Assembly: GCA_964426155.1 (NCBI GenBank)
Contig: CAYROY010000096.1
Span: 1 to 9,191 of the forward strand
DNA from: M55B120 sp964426155
GTDB lineage: Bacteria > Actinomycetota > Humimicrobiia > Humimicrobiales > Humimicrobiaceae
Length of the DNA: 9,191 bases
Direction of reading: 5' to 3'
Shown: piece after piece, positions 1 to 5,686 of the stretch
Position numbering within the stretch: the stretch's first letter is position 1
Layout: every line of letters starts with the position of its first letter
Position numbers and translations under genes: made by a program
Notes under the pieces: generated by a model
What the model was told of the DNA's origin: nothing
Database searches by the model: none
The model's input: the letters and a program-made list of their open reading frames with translations, nothing else

Positions 1-600
1 GATTCTGTCCAGAAGGGCAAATCACTTTTCAGGGACAGGAAAGGGCAAAAGTTATTTGAAATAGATATAGATATATTTGACGACGGGACGCTGCCGGAAG
101 GGCTTGCATCCAGGCCGTTTGACGATGAAGGGGTAGCCAAGGGAAAAACAATTGTATTTAAAAAAGGGGAGCTCCAGACCTATATCTACGATACTTACAC
201 GGCCAGAAAAGATAATACAGTTTCAACCGGGAATGCTGTAAGGGCTTCATACCGTTCCACACCCGGTGTAGGTGTGTCTAATTTTTACATAAGCCCGGGC
301 AGAAATGATACTGCGGACCTGATAAAAAATGCCGGAAGGGGACTTTATATAATGGATATAATAGGCCTGGGATCAGGTACAAACCCTATTTCAGGACATA
401 TGAGTGTAGGTGCAAAGGGTCTCATGATAGAAAACGGCGAGCTTACCCGGCCCGTAAGGGAAGTTACTATTGCGGCGGATATATTAAGCTTCCTATCGGG
501 TTTCAGGATGCTGGGAAATGACCTCAAGTTTATACCTGCAGGAGGCTATATGGGCGCTCCTTCCATCCTTATTGAAAATATTGCAGTAAGCGGGAAATAA
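1..600 (+). CDS. pmbA: TldD/PmbA family protein, PmbA (TldE)-like, C-terminal part only
   Basis: Frame 1 is open from the left edge to TAA at 598-600, giving the last 199 residues of a protein that is usually about 440 long; the start lies outside the window. Family landmarks are DDEGV (fragment residues 41-45), YDTYTARK (63-70), STGNA (75-79), SNFYI..PG, a GSGTNP..G stretch, GLMIENGELTRPVREVTIA and GNDLKF near the end. The LIENGEL-x-RPV-x-E-x-TIA pattern fits PmbA/TldE better than TldD. PmbA/TldE lacks the HExxxH zinc site of TldD and pairs with it as a cytosolic heterodimeric metalloprotease, known for processing microcin B17 and for CcdA turnover. A tldD partner would be expected upstream but cannot be seen. 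The next gene is convergent, 143 bases away. An internal GTG at 274 only looks like a start; the homology continues upstream of it. Family assignment is firm; TldE rather than TldD is likely. Confidence 0.88.
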   Translation, partial: DSVQKGKSLFRDRKGQKLFEIDIDIFDDGTLPEGLASRPFDDEGVAKGKTIVFKKGELQTYIYDTYTARKDNTVSTGNAVRASYRSTPGVGVSNFYISPGRNDTADLIKNAGRGLYIMDIIGLGSGTNPISGHMSVGAKGLMIENGELTRPVREVTIAADILSFLSGFRMLGNDLKFIPAGGYMGAPSILIENIAVSGK

Positions 601-743
601 TGATAAGTGAATTATGTCTTTATTTATTAAAAAGGATTTATAATAAATTAGAAATTTCCTGGTAATATAAAGCGGCATTCTGCTGCAGCATATCTTTAAT
701 ATAATATATATTAGTAGATTATTATTCGGTATTATAAGCGCTT

Positions 744-1658
744 CTAATAGCTTGTCTTTCTTTTTATCTTGCTGATAAAGTAGGCCAGGGCAAAGCCCGC
801 TCCAAGCGATACCAGGCTGATTATGACAGGTATTAAAGAAAGATTGATGTATCCCAGCAGCTGCATTACTATCTGAAAGATTGAAGCTATTACAAGACCT
901 ATTATGAAATAATAGGTATTTGAAGGAAATCTTTTTATCAGGTAATCTATAAGCCTTGCGCAGCCTATTATACCAGCCACTACACCTATGCCGAAAATAA
1001 TAAGCTGCAAAACCATCATCTCACTTAAGAAATTAAGAATATTTTCGTATTCTCCCAGGGCAAGTAAAATTGCTGAACCTGAGACACCGGGTATCACCAT
1101 GGCTGAGGAAGAAAGAAGCCCGCAAAAGAAAAGCCACATTCCGTATTTAATACTAATATCTGTTATTTTAATAATATTAAACAATGTGTGATTTACTTTA
1201 AAGCTGTCTACAGGATTATCTTTACCGGTGATAAAAACAACAAGGATAACCAGGCCGAGTCCTATCAAAAAGAAAAATATCCTTAAAGGTTTTGCCTTCA
1301 TGTCCGGATATACGGTTATAAGGAACGGCAGAGAACCCAGTATGAGTCCGATAAAAAAGAAGTATGTCGGCTGGGCGAATAAATCTGAAGACAGGAGAAA
1401 ACTAAAAATCCTGGCAAGTAAAAGGATTGCCGCAACTGCCCCGAGTACAACTGGAAGTAAAAAAAAGAAGTATCCCTTCCTTTTTTTCCTGCTTGTTACA
1501 AATTTTCCTATGGCCTCTACAAGCCTTTCATATATTCCCATTACAAGGGCCATAGTGCCTCCTGATACACCGGGGATCAGATTTGAAATGCCTATTACCA
1601 TGCCCTTAAAAAAATTTATTGCAGGCTCTGCCTTTTTTAAAAATATCTTCTCTTTCAT
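744..1658 (-). CDS. DUF368 family membrane protein, probable polyprenyl-phosphate translocase (PopT-type)
   Basis: This 304-residue protein is strongly hydrophobic, with roughly eight predicted membrane spans. The DUF368 signature is near the N-terminus: G23-I-S-N-L-I-P-G-V-S-G-G-T (23-35), then GIYERL. A second copy of the motif, IPGVSGS at about 189-195 followed by LGEYENIL, shows the internal repeat expected of this family. DUF368 proteins have been reported to return undecaprenyl phosphate from the outer to the inner face of the cytoplasmic membrane. That role is known for the family and inferred here. Context agrees: the divergent neighbour is uppP, which generates undecaprenyl phosphate on the outer face. 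The start is the ATG at 1658; no good Shine-Dalgarno precedes it. A candidate promoter lies at 1714-1742. The gene is convergent with pmbA on its other side, and no convincing terminator was found between them. Confidence 0.88.
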   Translation of the reverse strand: MKEKIFLKKAEPAINFFKGMVIGISNLIPGVSGGTMALVMGIYERLVEAIGKFVTSRKKRKGYFFFLLPVVLGAVAAILLLARIFSFLLSSDLFAQPTYFFFIGLILGSLPFLITVYPDMKAKPLRIFFFLIGLGLVILVVFITGKDNPVDSFKVNHTLFNIIKITDISIKYGMWLFFCGLLSSSAMVIPGVSGSAILLALGEYENILNFLSEMMVLQLIIFGIGVVAGIIGCARLIDYLIKRFPSNTYYFIIGLVIASIFQIVMQLLGYINLSLIPVIISLVSLGAGFALAYFISKIKRKTSY

Positions 1659-1713
1659 ATTTAAATACCGGTTATTAAAAATCCCATGTTTTAAAGTTAG
1701 TATATGGGTAAGT

Positions 1714-1742
1714 TATATATGTTGTGATGGTTAAATACTCAA
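1714..1742 (-). promoter_or_regulatory. Candidate sigma-A type promoter of the DUF368 gene
   Basis: On the minus strand, TTGAGT (1742-1737) is followed by a 17-base spacer and TATATA (1719-1714). Transcription would start near 1707, leaving an untranslated leader of about 50 bases before the ATG at 1658. The match is 4 of 6 at -35 and moderate at -10, in an AT-rich stretch, so chance is possible. Confidence 0.4.
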
Positions 1743-1768
1743 CCTTGCGGCCGGCTGGATCACCTTTT
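1741..1768 (+). other. Short stretch resembling the 3' end of 16S rRNA
   Basis: Between the divergent DUF368 and uppP genes, bases 1753-1765 read GGCTGGATCACCT, identical to the conserved tail of bacterial 16S rRNA just before the anti-Shine-Dalgarno. Upstream, AACC-T-TGCGG (1741-1750) matches the preceding conserved AACCTGCGG with one extra T; four more bases separate the two blocks. The anti-Shine-Dalgarno CCTCC is not kept: a run of T follows CACC. No rRNA sequence is seen further upstream, so this is not a functional rRNA end. It could be a decayed rRNA scar, a recombination footprint or chance. The promoter-proximal end touches the candidate -35 of the DUF368 gene. Confidence 0.4.
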
Positions 1769-1842
1769 TTTAATTTTTTAGTTTTTGTGTTAATATTTTG
1801 AAATCATTAATGGGTTGATTAAAATCTAAAATATTATATAGG

Positions 1843-2670
1843 TTGAATATTGTACAGTCAATTGTTTTAGGAATAATTCAGGGAATCACTGAATTCTTTC
1901 CCATATCCAGTTCCGGCCATCTTGTTGTGGTCCCCTTTTTCTCCGGATGGGAATATCCGCCGCTGTACTTTACGGTTACTGTTCATTTTGCCACGCTCCT
2001 TGCAGTAGTAACAGTTTTTTTCAAAGATATATACAGGATAATAAAGGCGCTTGCGGCCGGGGTATTTATAAGGAGTTTGCGAAGTTCATATGACTTCAGG
2101 ATCGGTATTTTTATAATAATCGCCACAATACCTGCTGCACTTGCAGGTTATTTATTAAATGAACATATAGAAAGTTTTTTTTCAAAGCCGCTGGCAGTGG
2201 CAGGGTTTTTACTTTTTACAGCATTCATGCTGTGGATAAGTGAATTGATGGGGAAAAAGAAGCAGCAGAGGCCCGTAATGGGGTTTTTTACTGCTATTGC
2301 AGCAGGATTAGGGCAGATGCTTGCAATATTTCCGGGGATTTCAAGATCAGGGTCGACAATATCATTTGCACGATTTTTTGGAGTAAAAAGGGTGGAGGCT
2401 GTAAGGTTTTCATTCCTCCTTTCAATACCGATTATACTCGGCTCTTTTATTTTTGAGATCTCCAGGTCAGCCGGAGCTATATTCAGCGGCGGCAGCAGCT
2501 TGATATGGACCCTGGTTGCCGGTTTTGTATCAGCATACATTTCCGGTTATTTTGCAGTAAAATACCTTCTCTATTTTACGGCGAAGAAAAACCTTAATGT
2601 TTTTTCTGTTTATTGTGTTTGCCTTTCTGCAGCTATTTTTATATTTTATATAATTGAAAACACTATTTGA
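1843..2670 (+). CDS. uppP: Undecaprenyl-diphosphatase (UppP/BacA)
   Basis: A 275-residue membrane protein of normal length for BacA-type UppP (E. coli 273). It removes a phosphate from undecaprenyl pyrophosphate on the outer face of the membrane, regenerating the lipid carrier for peptidoglycan and other envelope glycans; the family confers bacitracin resistance when abundant. The (E/Q)xxxE motif is Q13-G-I-T-E17, followed by FPISSSGHL with H26. The second motif, PGISRSGST (164-172), contains R168, the counterpart of the catalytic arginine. About eight membrane spans are predicted. The start is a TTG at 1843: stops in the same frame at 1816 and 1828 exclude anything further upstream, and the conserved QGITEF motif begins only 13 codons in. 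Only AGG directly abutting the TTG resembles a ribosome site. It is divergent from the DUF368 gene and 19 bases upstream of the nucleotidyltransferase gene, with which it probably forms an operon. Confidence 0.95.
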   Translation: MNIVQSIVLGIIQGITEFFPISSSGHLVVVPFFSGWEYPPLYFTVTVHFATLLAVVTVFFKDIYRIIKALAAGVFIRSLRSSYDFRIGIFIIIATIPAALAGYLLNEHIESFFSKPLAVAGFLLFTAFMLWISELMGKKKQQRPVMGFFTAIAAGLGQMLAIFPGISRSGSTISFARFFGVKRVEAVRFSFLLSIPIILGSFIFEISRSAGAIFSGGSSLIWTLVAGFVSAYISGYFAVKYLLYFTAKKNLNVFSVYCVCLSAAIFIFYIIENTI

Positions 2671-2671
2671 G

Positions 2672-2679
2672 AAAGGTGG
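2672..2679 (+). promoter_or_regulatory. Ribosome binding site that fixes the nucleotidyltransferase start
   Basis: AAAGGTGG sits 10 bases before the ATG at 2690 and just after the uppP stop. It favours ATG 2690 (or the adjacent ATG 2693) over an in-frame TTG at 2654, which would overlap the end of uppP and add 12 residues before the conserved KGVILAGG start of the fold. Confidence 0.7.
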
Positions 2680-2689
2680 TCTGAAGCCC

Positions 2690-3412
2690 ATGATGAAAGG
2701 AGTGATACTTGCAGGGGGGCTTGGAACCCGTCTTATGCCCTGCACAAAAGTAACGAATAAGCATCTTTTGCCGGTATACAACAAGCCAATGATCTACTAC
2801 CCGCTGAGAACACTGGTAAAGGCAGGAATCGAGGATATCATGATAGTTACCGGGGGTAACTATGCAGGAGATTTTTTAAGACTTCTGGGCAACGGAAGCG
2901 AATTCGGCCTGAAGGATATAAGCTATACCTATCAGGAAGGTGAGGGTGGAATAGCACACGCCTTAAAACTTGCCGAAAATTTTGCCGATGAGGAAAAAGT
3001 AGTGGTAATGCTTGGAGATAATATTATAAAGGATGATATAAAAGAGGCTGTAGAAGAATTTGAAAAACAGCCGGAGGGCGCCAGGATATTTCTGAAAGAA
3101 GTGCCCGATCCTGAAAGGTTCGGTGTTGCCGAGATACGGGATGGAAGAGTCATAAATATTGAAGAAAAACCGGAAAAGCCCCTCACCAGCTATGCAGTTG
3201 TTGGTATCTATATGTATGATAACTCGGTATTTGAGATAATAAACAGGCTTAAACCATCTGAACGTGGAGAGCTCGAGATTACGGATGTAAATAACGAGTA
3301 TATAAAGAGGGGCACCATGACCTATTCTATAATAAAAGGCTGGTGGACGGATGCAGGGACATTTGATTCCCTCTACAGGGCAAGCAAGCTGGTAGCAGAA
3401 GACGGTTTATAG
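2690..3412 (+). CDS. Sugar-1-phosphate nucleotidyltransferase, short RmlA/RfbA-like (glucose-1-phosphate thymidylyltransferase type)
   Basis: 240 residues from ATG 2690. This cytosolic enzyme couples a nucleoside triphosphate, probably dTTP, to a sugar 1-phosphate to give an NDP-sugar plus pyrophosphate. The nucleotide loop is GGLGTRL (9-15) followed by P17-x-T; the substrate stretch is K24-H-L-L-P-V with NKPMIYYPL after it. Other landmarks are GGIAHAL, the metal-binding GDN (109-111), E-E-K-P (158-161) and WWTDAGT (218-224). All key positions seem present. It is about 50 residues shorter than classical RmlA (about 290), ending soon after WTDAGT, so it lacks the C-terminal helices linked to tetramer and allosteric regulation in RmlA. 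The exact sugar and nucleotide cannot be read from sequence. It follows uppP by 19 bases and is probably cotranscribed. No rmlB, rmlC or rmlD gene is present in the window. Confidence 0.88.
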   Translation: MMKGVILAGGLGTRLMPCTKVTNKHLLPVYNKPMIYYPLRTLVKAGIEDIMIVTGGNYAGDFLRLLGNGSEFGLKDISYTYQEGEGGIAHALKLAENFADEEKVVVMLGDNIIKDDIKEAVEEFEKQPEGARIFLKEVPDPERFGVAEIRDGRVINIEEKPEKPLTSYAVVGIYMYDNSVFEIINRLKPSERGELEITDVNNEYIKRGTMTYSIIKGWWTDAGTFDSLYRASKLVAEDGL

Positions 3413-3461
3413 AAAAAATATATTCATAAATCCGTAGACTTATTCCATGTCATATAATATT

Positions 3462-3800
3462 TTATGGATCGACCCATACAATGTTGGTCGAATTGCAGAC
3501 AGCACATGAAATCACCTCGTGAAAACCCTTCCAGCCGCTATCTGATAAAAGATATGCCCAGGTCAGGTCGTCCTTTTTGCAATTTTCACTTATGGCCCAC
3601 AGGTTTCCCCTCACGGTTTTATCATCAGATATCTCTTCATTGGAATCTGCGGTTCTTATTACAGCATGCACCGGTCTTCTTATTGAAGGTCCATTTCCAT
3701 CTTTTCCATTATTTTCATTCTGGAATATAATAGCTTTTCCCTCTTCTTTTACAATCCCGTAGAATTTATGAACGTTTCCGCAGTCAAGACATTTATACAT
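3462..3800 (-). CDS. Hypothetical protein with two separated CxxC zinc knuckles
   Basis: 112 residues, no family I can name with certainty. The N-terminus has C4-L-D-C7-G and the C-terminus has C99-A-V-C102-N, with about 90 residues between. This is the arrangement of two knuckles that could close on one zinc ion, making a split zinc ribbon with an inserted domain. The middle is charged and soluble (EEGKAIIFQNENN, then a TWAYLLSDSGWKGF stretch); there are no membrane spans and no signal peptide. The start is ATG 3800, preceded by GGGAGGAAGG (3810-3801 on this strand), strong but very close to the ATG. A candidate promoter lies at 3838-3865. It stands alone, convergent with the nucleotidyltransferase gene (49-base gap) and divergent from the next gene. 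Both CxxC pairs, a clear ribosome site and a promoter support a real gene over the overlapping opposite-strand frames. Confidence 0.75.
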   Translation of the reverse strand: MYKCLDCGNVHKFYGIVKEEGKAIIFQNENNGKDGNGPSIRRPVHAVIRTADSNEEISDDKTVRGNLWAISENCKKDDLTWAYLLSDSGWKGFHEVISCAVCNSTNIVWVDP

Positions 3801-3837
3801 CCTTCCTCCCGGTATAAAAAATTTGTTATTACCAGTT

Positions 3838-3865
3838 ATTATAGTATATTATCGGTTATAATCAA
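3838..3865 (-). promoter_or_regulatory. Candidate promoter of the zinc-knuckle gene
   Basis: On the minus strand, TTGATT (3865-3860), a 16-base spacer and a perfect TATAAT (3843-3838). The predicted start near 3831 gives a leader of about 30 bases with the GGGAGGAAGG ribosome site immediately before the ATG. The surrounding 3811-4023 is extremely AT-rich, which raises the chance rate of such matches. Confidence 0.5.
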
Positions 3866-3958
3866 TAAAATTTAATAAAATTATATATAAATCTATAATA
3901 TATATATAAAGACATATTATAATATCAGGCAATTTTATTATAATAAACGATATAATAA

Positions 3959-3987
3959 TTGACGTAATAAAATCACTTTGCTAATAT
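3959..3987 (+). promoter_or_regulatory. Promoter of the DUF6812-like gene
   Basis: TTGACG (3959-3964), 17-base spacer, TAATAT (3982-3987), with TG one base before the -10 (extended -10 form). The predicted start near 3994 lies about 46 bases before ATG 4040. It is the best promoter in the window by consensus. The extended -10 block TGCTAATAT (3979-3987) recurs exactly at 3999-4007, and a TATAAT is at 4016-4021; neither of these has a good -35. Confidence 0.6.
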
Positions 3988-4039
3988 GCAGGAAATTCTG
4001 CTAATATAGATTAGATATAATTTAAAAGGAGCAGGAGAA

Positions 4040-4300
4040 ATGGTGCATATGAAAGTACCTAAGGACCAGGTAAGAGTGAAAATAAAGACAGAATCTGCAA
4101 TAATAAAAGGAACTGTTTACACTCTTGTAAACGGAAGGCTGAGTGACTACATGACCTCCCAGAAGGGAAAATTTTTGCCTGTGACTGATGCAGAAGTATA
4201 TTACCAGGCAGAACAGGGAAGAGATATAGACGAAAGCGGCAAAAAAAGGGAGATAGTCTTTATCAATACTGAAAAGATTGAGATGATAGAATATTTATAG
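4040..4300 (+). CDS. Small conserved protein, DUF6812-like
   Basis: 86 residues, soluble, rich in predicted beta strands. The order of features, VRVKIKTESAIIKGTVY, then GRLSDYM, then K-F-L-P-V-T-D-A-E-V-Y, then a closing VFINTEKIEMIEYL, resembles the DUF6812 group of short proteins. That assignment is from memory of the pattern and is not certain; no function is established for such proteins as far as I know. The start ATG 4040 follows AAAAGGAG (4024-4031) by 8 bases; a second in-frame ATG at 4049 is possible. A strong promoter lies at 3959-3987. The thioredoxin gene follows after 109 bases on the same strand, with no obvious terminator in the gap, so readthrough into it is possible. Confidence 0.75.
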   Translation: MVHMKVPKDQVRVKIKTESAIIKGTVYTLVNGRLSDYMTSQKGKFLPVTDAEVYYQAEQGRDIDESGKKREIVFINTEKIEMIEYL

Positions 4301-4409
4301 TTTTCAGCCGGTCATTACCTGAAGCTTGAAATGCAATATGCAGTATATGGGAGTCGATATATTAAAGGCATATTAATTAAAGATATTATAAGTACAGAAA
4401 GGACTATTT

Positions 4410-4742
4410 ATGCCAGTCAATACGTTTGAGGTGACACAGGAAAACTTTGAGAATGAAGTGATAAATTCAAGCACCCCGGTGCTTATTGATTTTTGGGCGG
4501 TATGGTGCGGACCATGCAAGATGGTAGAACCAGAGCTTGACAAGATTGCTGCCGAAAAGCCAGGCGATGTGTTGAGGATAGGCAGGCTGAATGTTGATCA
4601 GAACAGGGATATTGCTATAAAATACGGCATAAGCAGCATACCGACCCTTCTTCTATTCAAAGACGGCAATGTTGTAAAAAAACTTGTCGGCGCAATGCCG
4701 AAGCAGAGGATATTGCGTGAAATTGAGAGTTATCTTGATTGA
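4410..4742 (+). CDS. trxA: Thioredoxin
   Basis: 110 residues, normal length for a single-domain cytosolic thioredoxin, which reduces protein disulfides and is recharged by thioredoxin reductase. The active site W32-C33-G34-P35-C36-K37 is the canonical thioredoxin form. The buried Asp27 in LIDFWA and the cis-proline in S76-I77-P78-T79 are present, and FKDGNVVKKLVGA gives the last strands and the conserved glycine region. The start ATG 4410 has AAAGGA (4398-4403) 6 bases upstream. The stop TGA overlaps the ATG of the DUF72 gene, so the two are probably translationally coupled. Only a weak promoter-like pair (TTAAAG 4362, TATTAT 4384) was found in the 109 bases upstream. No thioredoxin reductase gene lies in the window. 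Confidence 0.96.
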   Translation: MPVNTFEVTQENFENEVINSSTPVLIDFWAVWCGPCKMVEPELDKIAAEKPGDVLRIGRLNVDQNRDIAIKYGISSIPTLLLFKDGNVVKKLVGAMPKQRILREIESYLD

Positions 4743-5518
4743 TGTCAAAAATATTTCTGGGTACTTCAGGGTACAGCTATTCTGACTGGAACGGCATCTT
4801 TTACCCTGCAGGCCTTGACAGGAAAGACCAGCTGGAATTCTACAGCTCCTATTTCAACACAGTTGAAATTAATTTTACCTACTATACTATTCCTAACCGC
4901 CGTATTTTCGACAACATGGCATCCAGGGTGCCTGATGATTTCATATTTTCAGTAAAGGGGCATAAAAGTATGACCCATACAAGGGACTGCAGCCGGGATG
5001 ACTGGAGATCTTATCTGGATGCACTTTCGCCACTTCTGGATTCAAAAAAACTGGGGCCGGTTTTAATGCAGTTTCCCTGGGCTTTTAAGTTTTCAGAAGG
5101 GAACTTGAAATACCTGGAAATGATAAAAGGATATTCTGCAGGGATCGATATATGCGTGGAATTCAGGAACAGCAGCTGGATGAGGAAAGAAGTATTTGAT
5201 TTCATAAAGGGTCTGGATATCATATTCTGCAATGTAGACGAGCCCCGGCTAAAGACACTTCTGCCCCCGACAGATATAAATACAGCATCAAGCGGCTATA
5301 TAAGGTTTCACGGAAGGAATTCTGCTAACTGGTGGAAGCCGGGGCAGGCCTATCAGAGATATGACTACATGTACAGCCAGGAGGAGCTGGCTGAATGGAT
5401 GCCCAGAATAAAAAAACTGTCTTCTAATACCAAAAGTACTTTCATATATTTTAATAATCATTATAAGGCAAAAGCTGTAAAATCTGCACGAATGCTTCAG
5501 AACCTGTTCAAAGACTGA
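4742..5518 (+). CDS. DUF72 family (YecE-like) TIM-barrel protein
   Basis: 258 residues from ATG 4742, typical of DUF72. Landmarks in order: GTSGYSYSDWNGIFYP (7-22), FNTVEINFTYYTIP, FSVKGHKSMTH, VLMQFPW, VEFRNSSW, a YIRFHGRN stretch, and the closing YFNNHYKAKAVKSA. The set of conserved Glu, His, Arg and Asn residues in a predicted TIM barrel points to an enzyme, but no reaction is established for the family as far as I know. The start overlaps the thioredoxin stop in TGATG (4740-4744) with no strong ribosome site, so translation is probably coupled to thioredoxin. An alternative TTG at 4739 is in frame and less likely. Being coupled to thioredoxin hints at, but does not prove, a redox-linked role. 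Confidence 0.93.
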   Translation: MSKIFLGTSGYSYSDWNGIFYPAGLDRKDQLEFYSSYFNTVEINFTYYTIPNRRIFDNMASRVPDDFIFSVKGHKSMTHTRDCSRDDWRSYLDALSPLLDSKKLGPVLMQFPWAFKFSEGNLKYLEMIKGYSAGIDICVEFRNSSWMRKEVFDFIKGLDIIFCNVDEPRLKTLLPPTDINTASSGYIRFHGRNSANWWKPGQAYQRYDYMYSQEELAEWMPRIKKLSSNTKSTFIYFNNHYKAKAVKSARMLQNLFKD

Positions 5519-5543
5519 CGCTGTTTTTTAACATTATTTTTGT

Positions 5544-5562
5544 GTGAAAACCGGGTTTTTAC
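5544..5562. repeat. Imperfect inverted repeat downstream of the DUF72 gene
   Basis: GTGAAAAC (5544-5551) and GTTTTTAC (5555-5562) form an 8-pair stem with one G-U pair and loop CGG. It is AT-rich and lacks a separate T-run, so it would be only a weak terminator. It overlaps the candidate -35 of the ileS promoter, so an operator role is equally possible. Confidence 0.3.
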
Positions 5563-5586
5563 CTACATAATGGATTACATTATACT
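5558..5586 (+). promoter_or_regulatory. Candidate ileS promoter
   Basis: TTTACC (5558-5563), 17-base spacer, TATACT (5581-5586): 4 of 6 and 5 of 6 to consensus. A start near 5593 would give a leader of about 94 bases carrying a small hairpin, TATCC (5656-5660) with GGATA (5668-5672), just before the ribosome site. No T-box sequence is present. Confidence 0.35.
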
Positions 5587-5686
5587 TCACAAATCCATTC
5601 TAATTATATAAAATCTATAGGACAGTTCGGGAACTTATTAATCGGCTGCGTTAAATATCCTTGAAACGGATAGACAGGGTAGGAAT

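Noticed and set aside
671..690. Possible terminator between pmbA and the DUF368 gene (GCGGC/GCTGC stem and TGCTGCAGCA palindrome)
   Set aside because: The stem is five pairs with a G-U pair and is not followed by a T-run; too weak to call.
1228..1734. 168-codon open frame on the plus strand opposite the DUF368 gene
   Set aside because: Its translation is a basic, low-complexity shadow of a clear membrane-protein gene with two conserved PGVSG motifs on the other strand; no ribosome site or family signal.
1741..1770. Genuine 16S rRNA gene end
   Set aside because: Only about 28 bases match, with insertions and a lost anti-Shine-Dalgarno, and the sequence upstream is the DUF368 promoter and gene rather than rRNA.
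1815..1842. Promoter for uppP: TTGATT, 16 bases, TATAGG
   Set aside because: The predicted transcription start would fall inside the coding region, after the TTG start, and the -10 is poor.
3464..3730. 88-codon plus-strand frame over the zinc-knuckle gene
   Set aside because: No ribosome site or recognisable motif; the opposite strand has paired CxxC motifs, a ribosome site and a promoter.
3811..4023. AT-rich spacer as a possible replication origin, CRISPR leader or RNA gene
   Set aside because: No DnaA-box cluster, repeated spacer units or stable fold was seen; beyond the two promoters it looks like ordinary AT-rich intergenic DNA.
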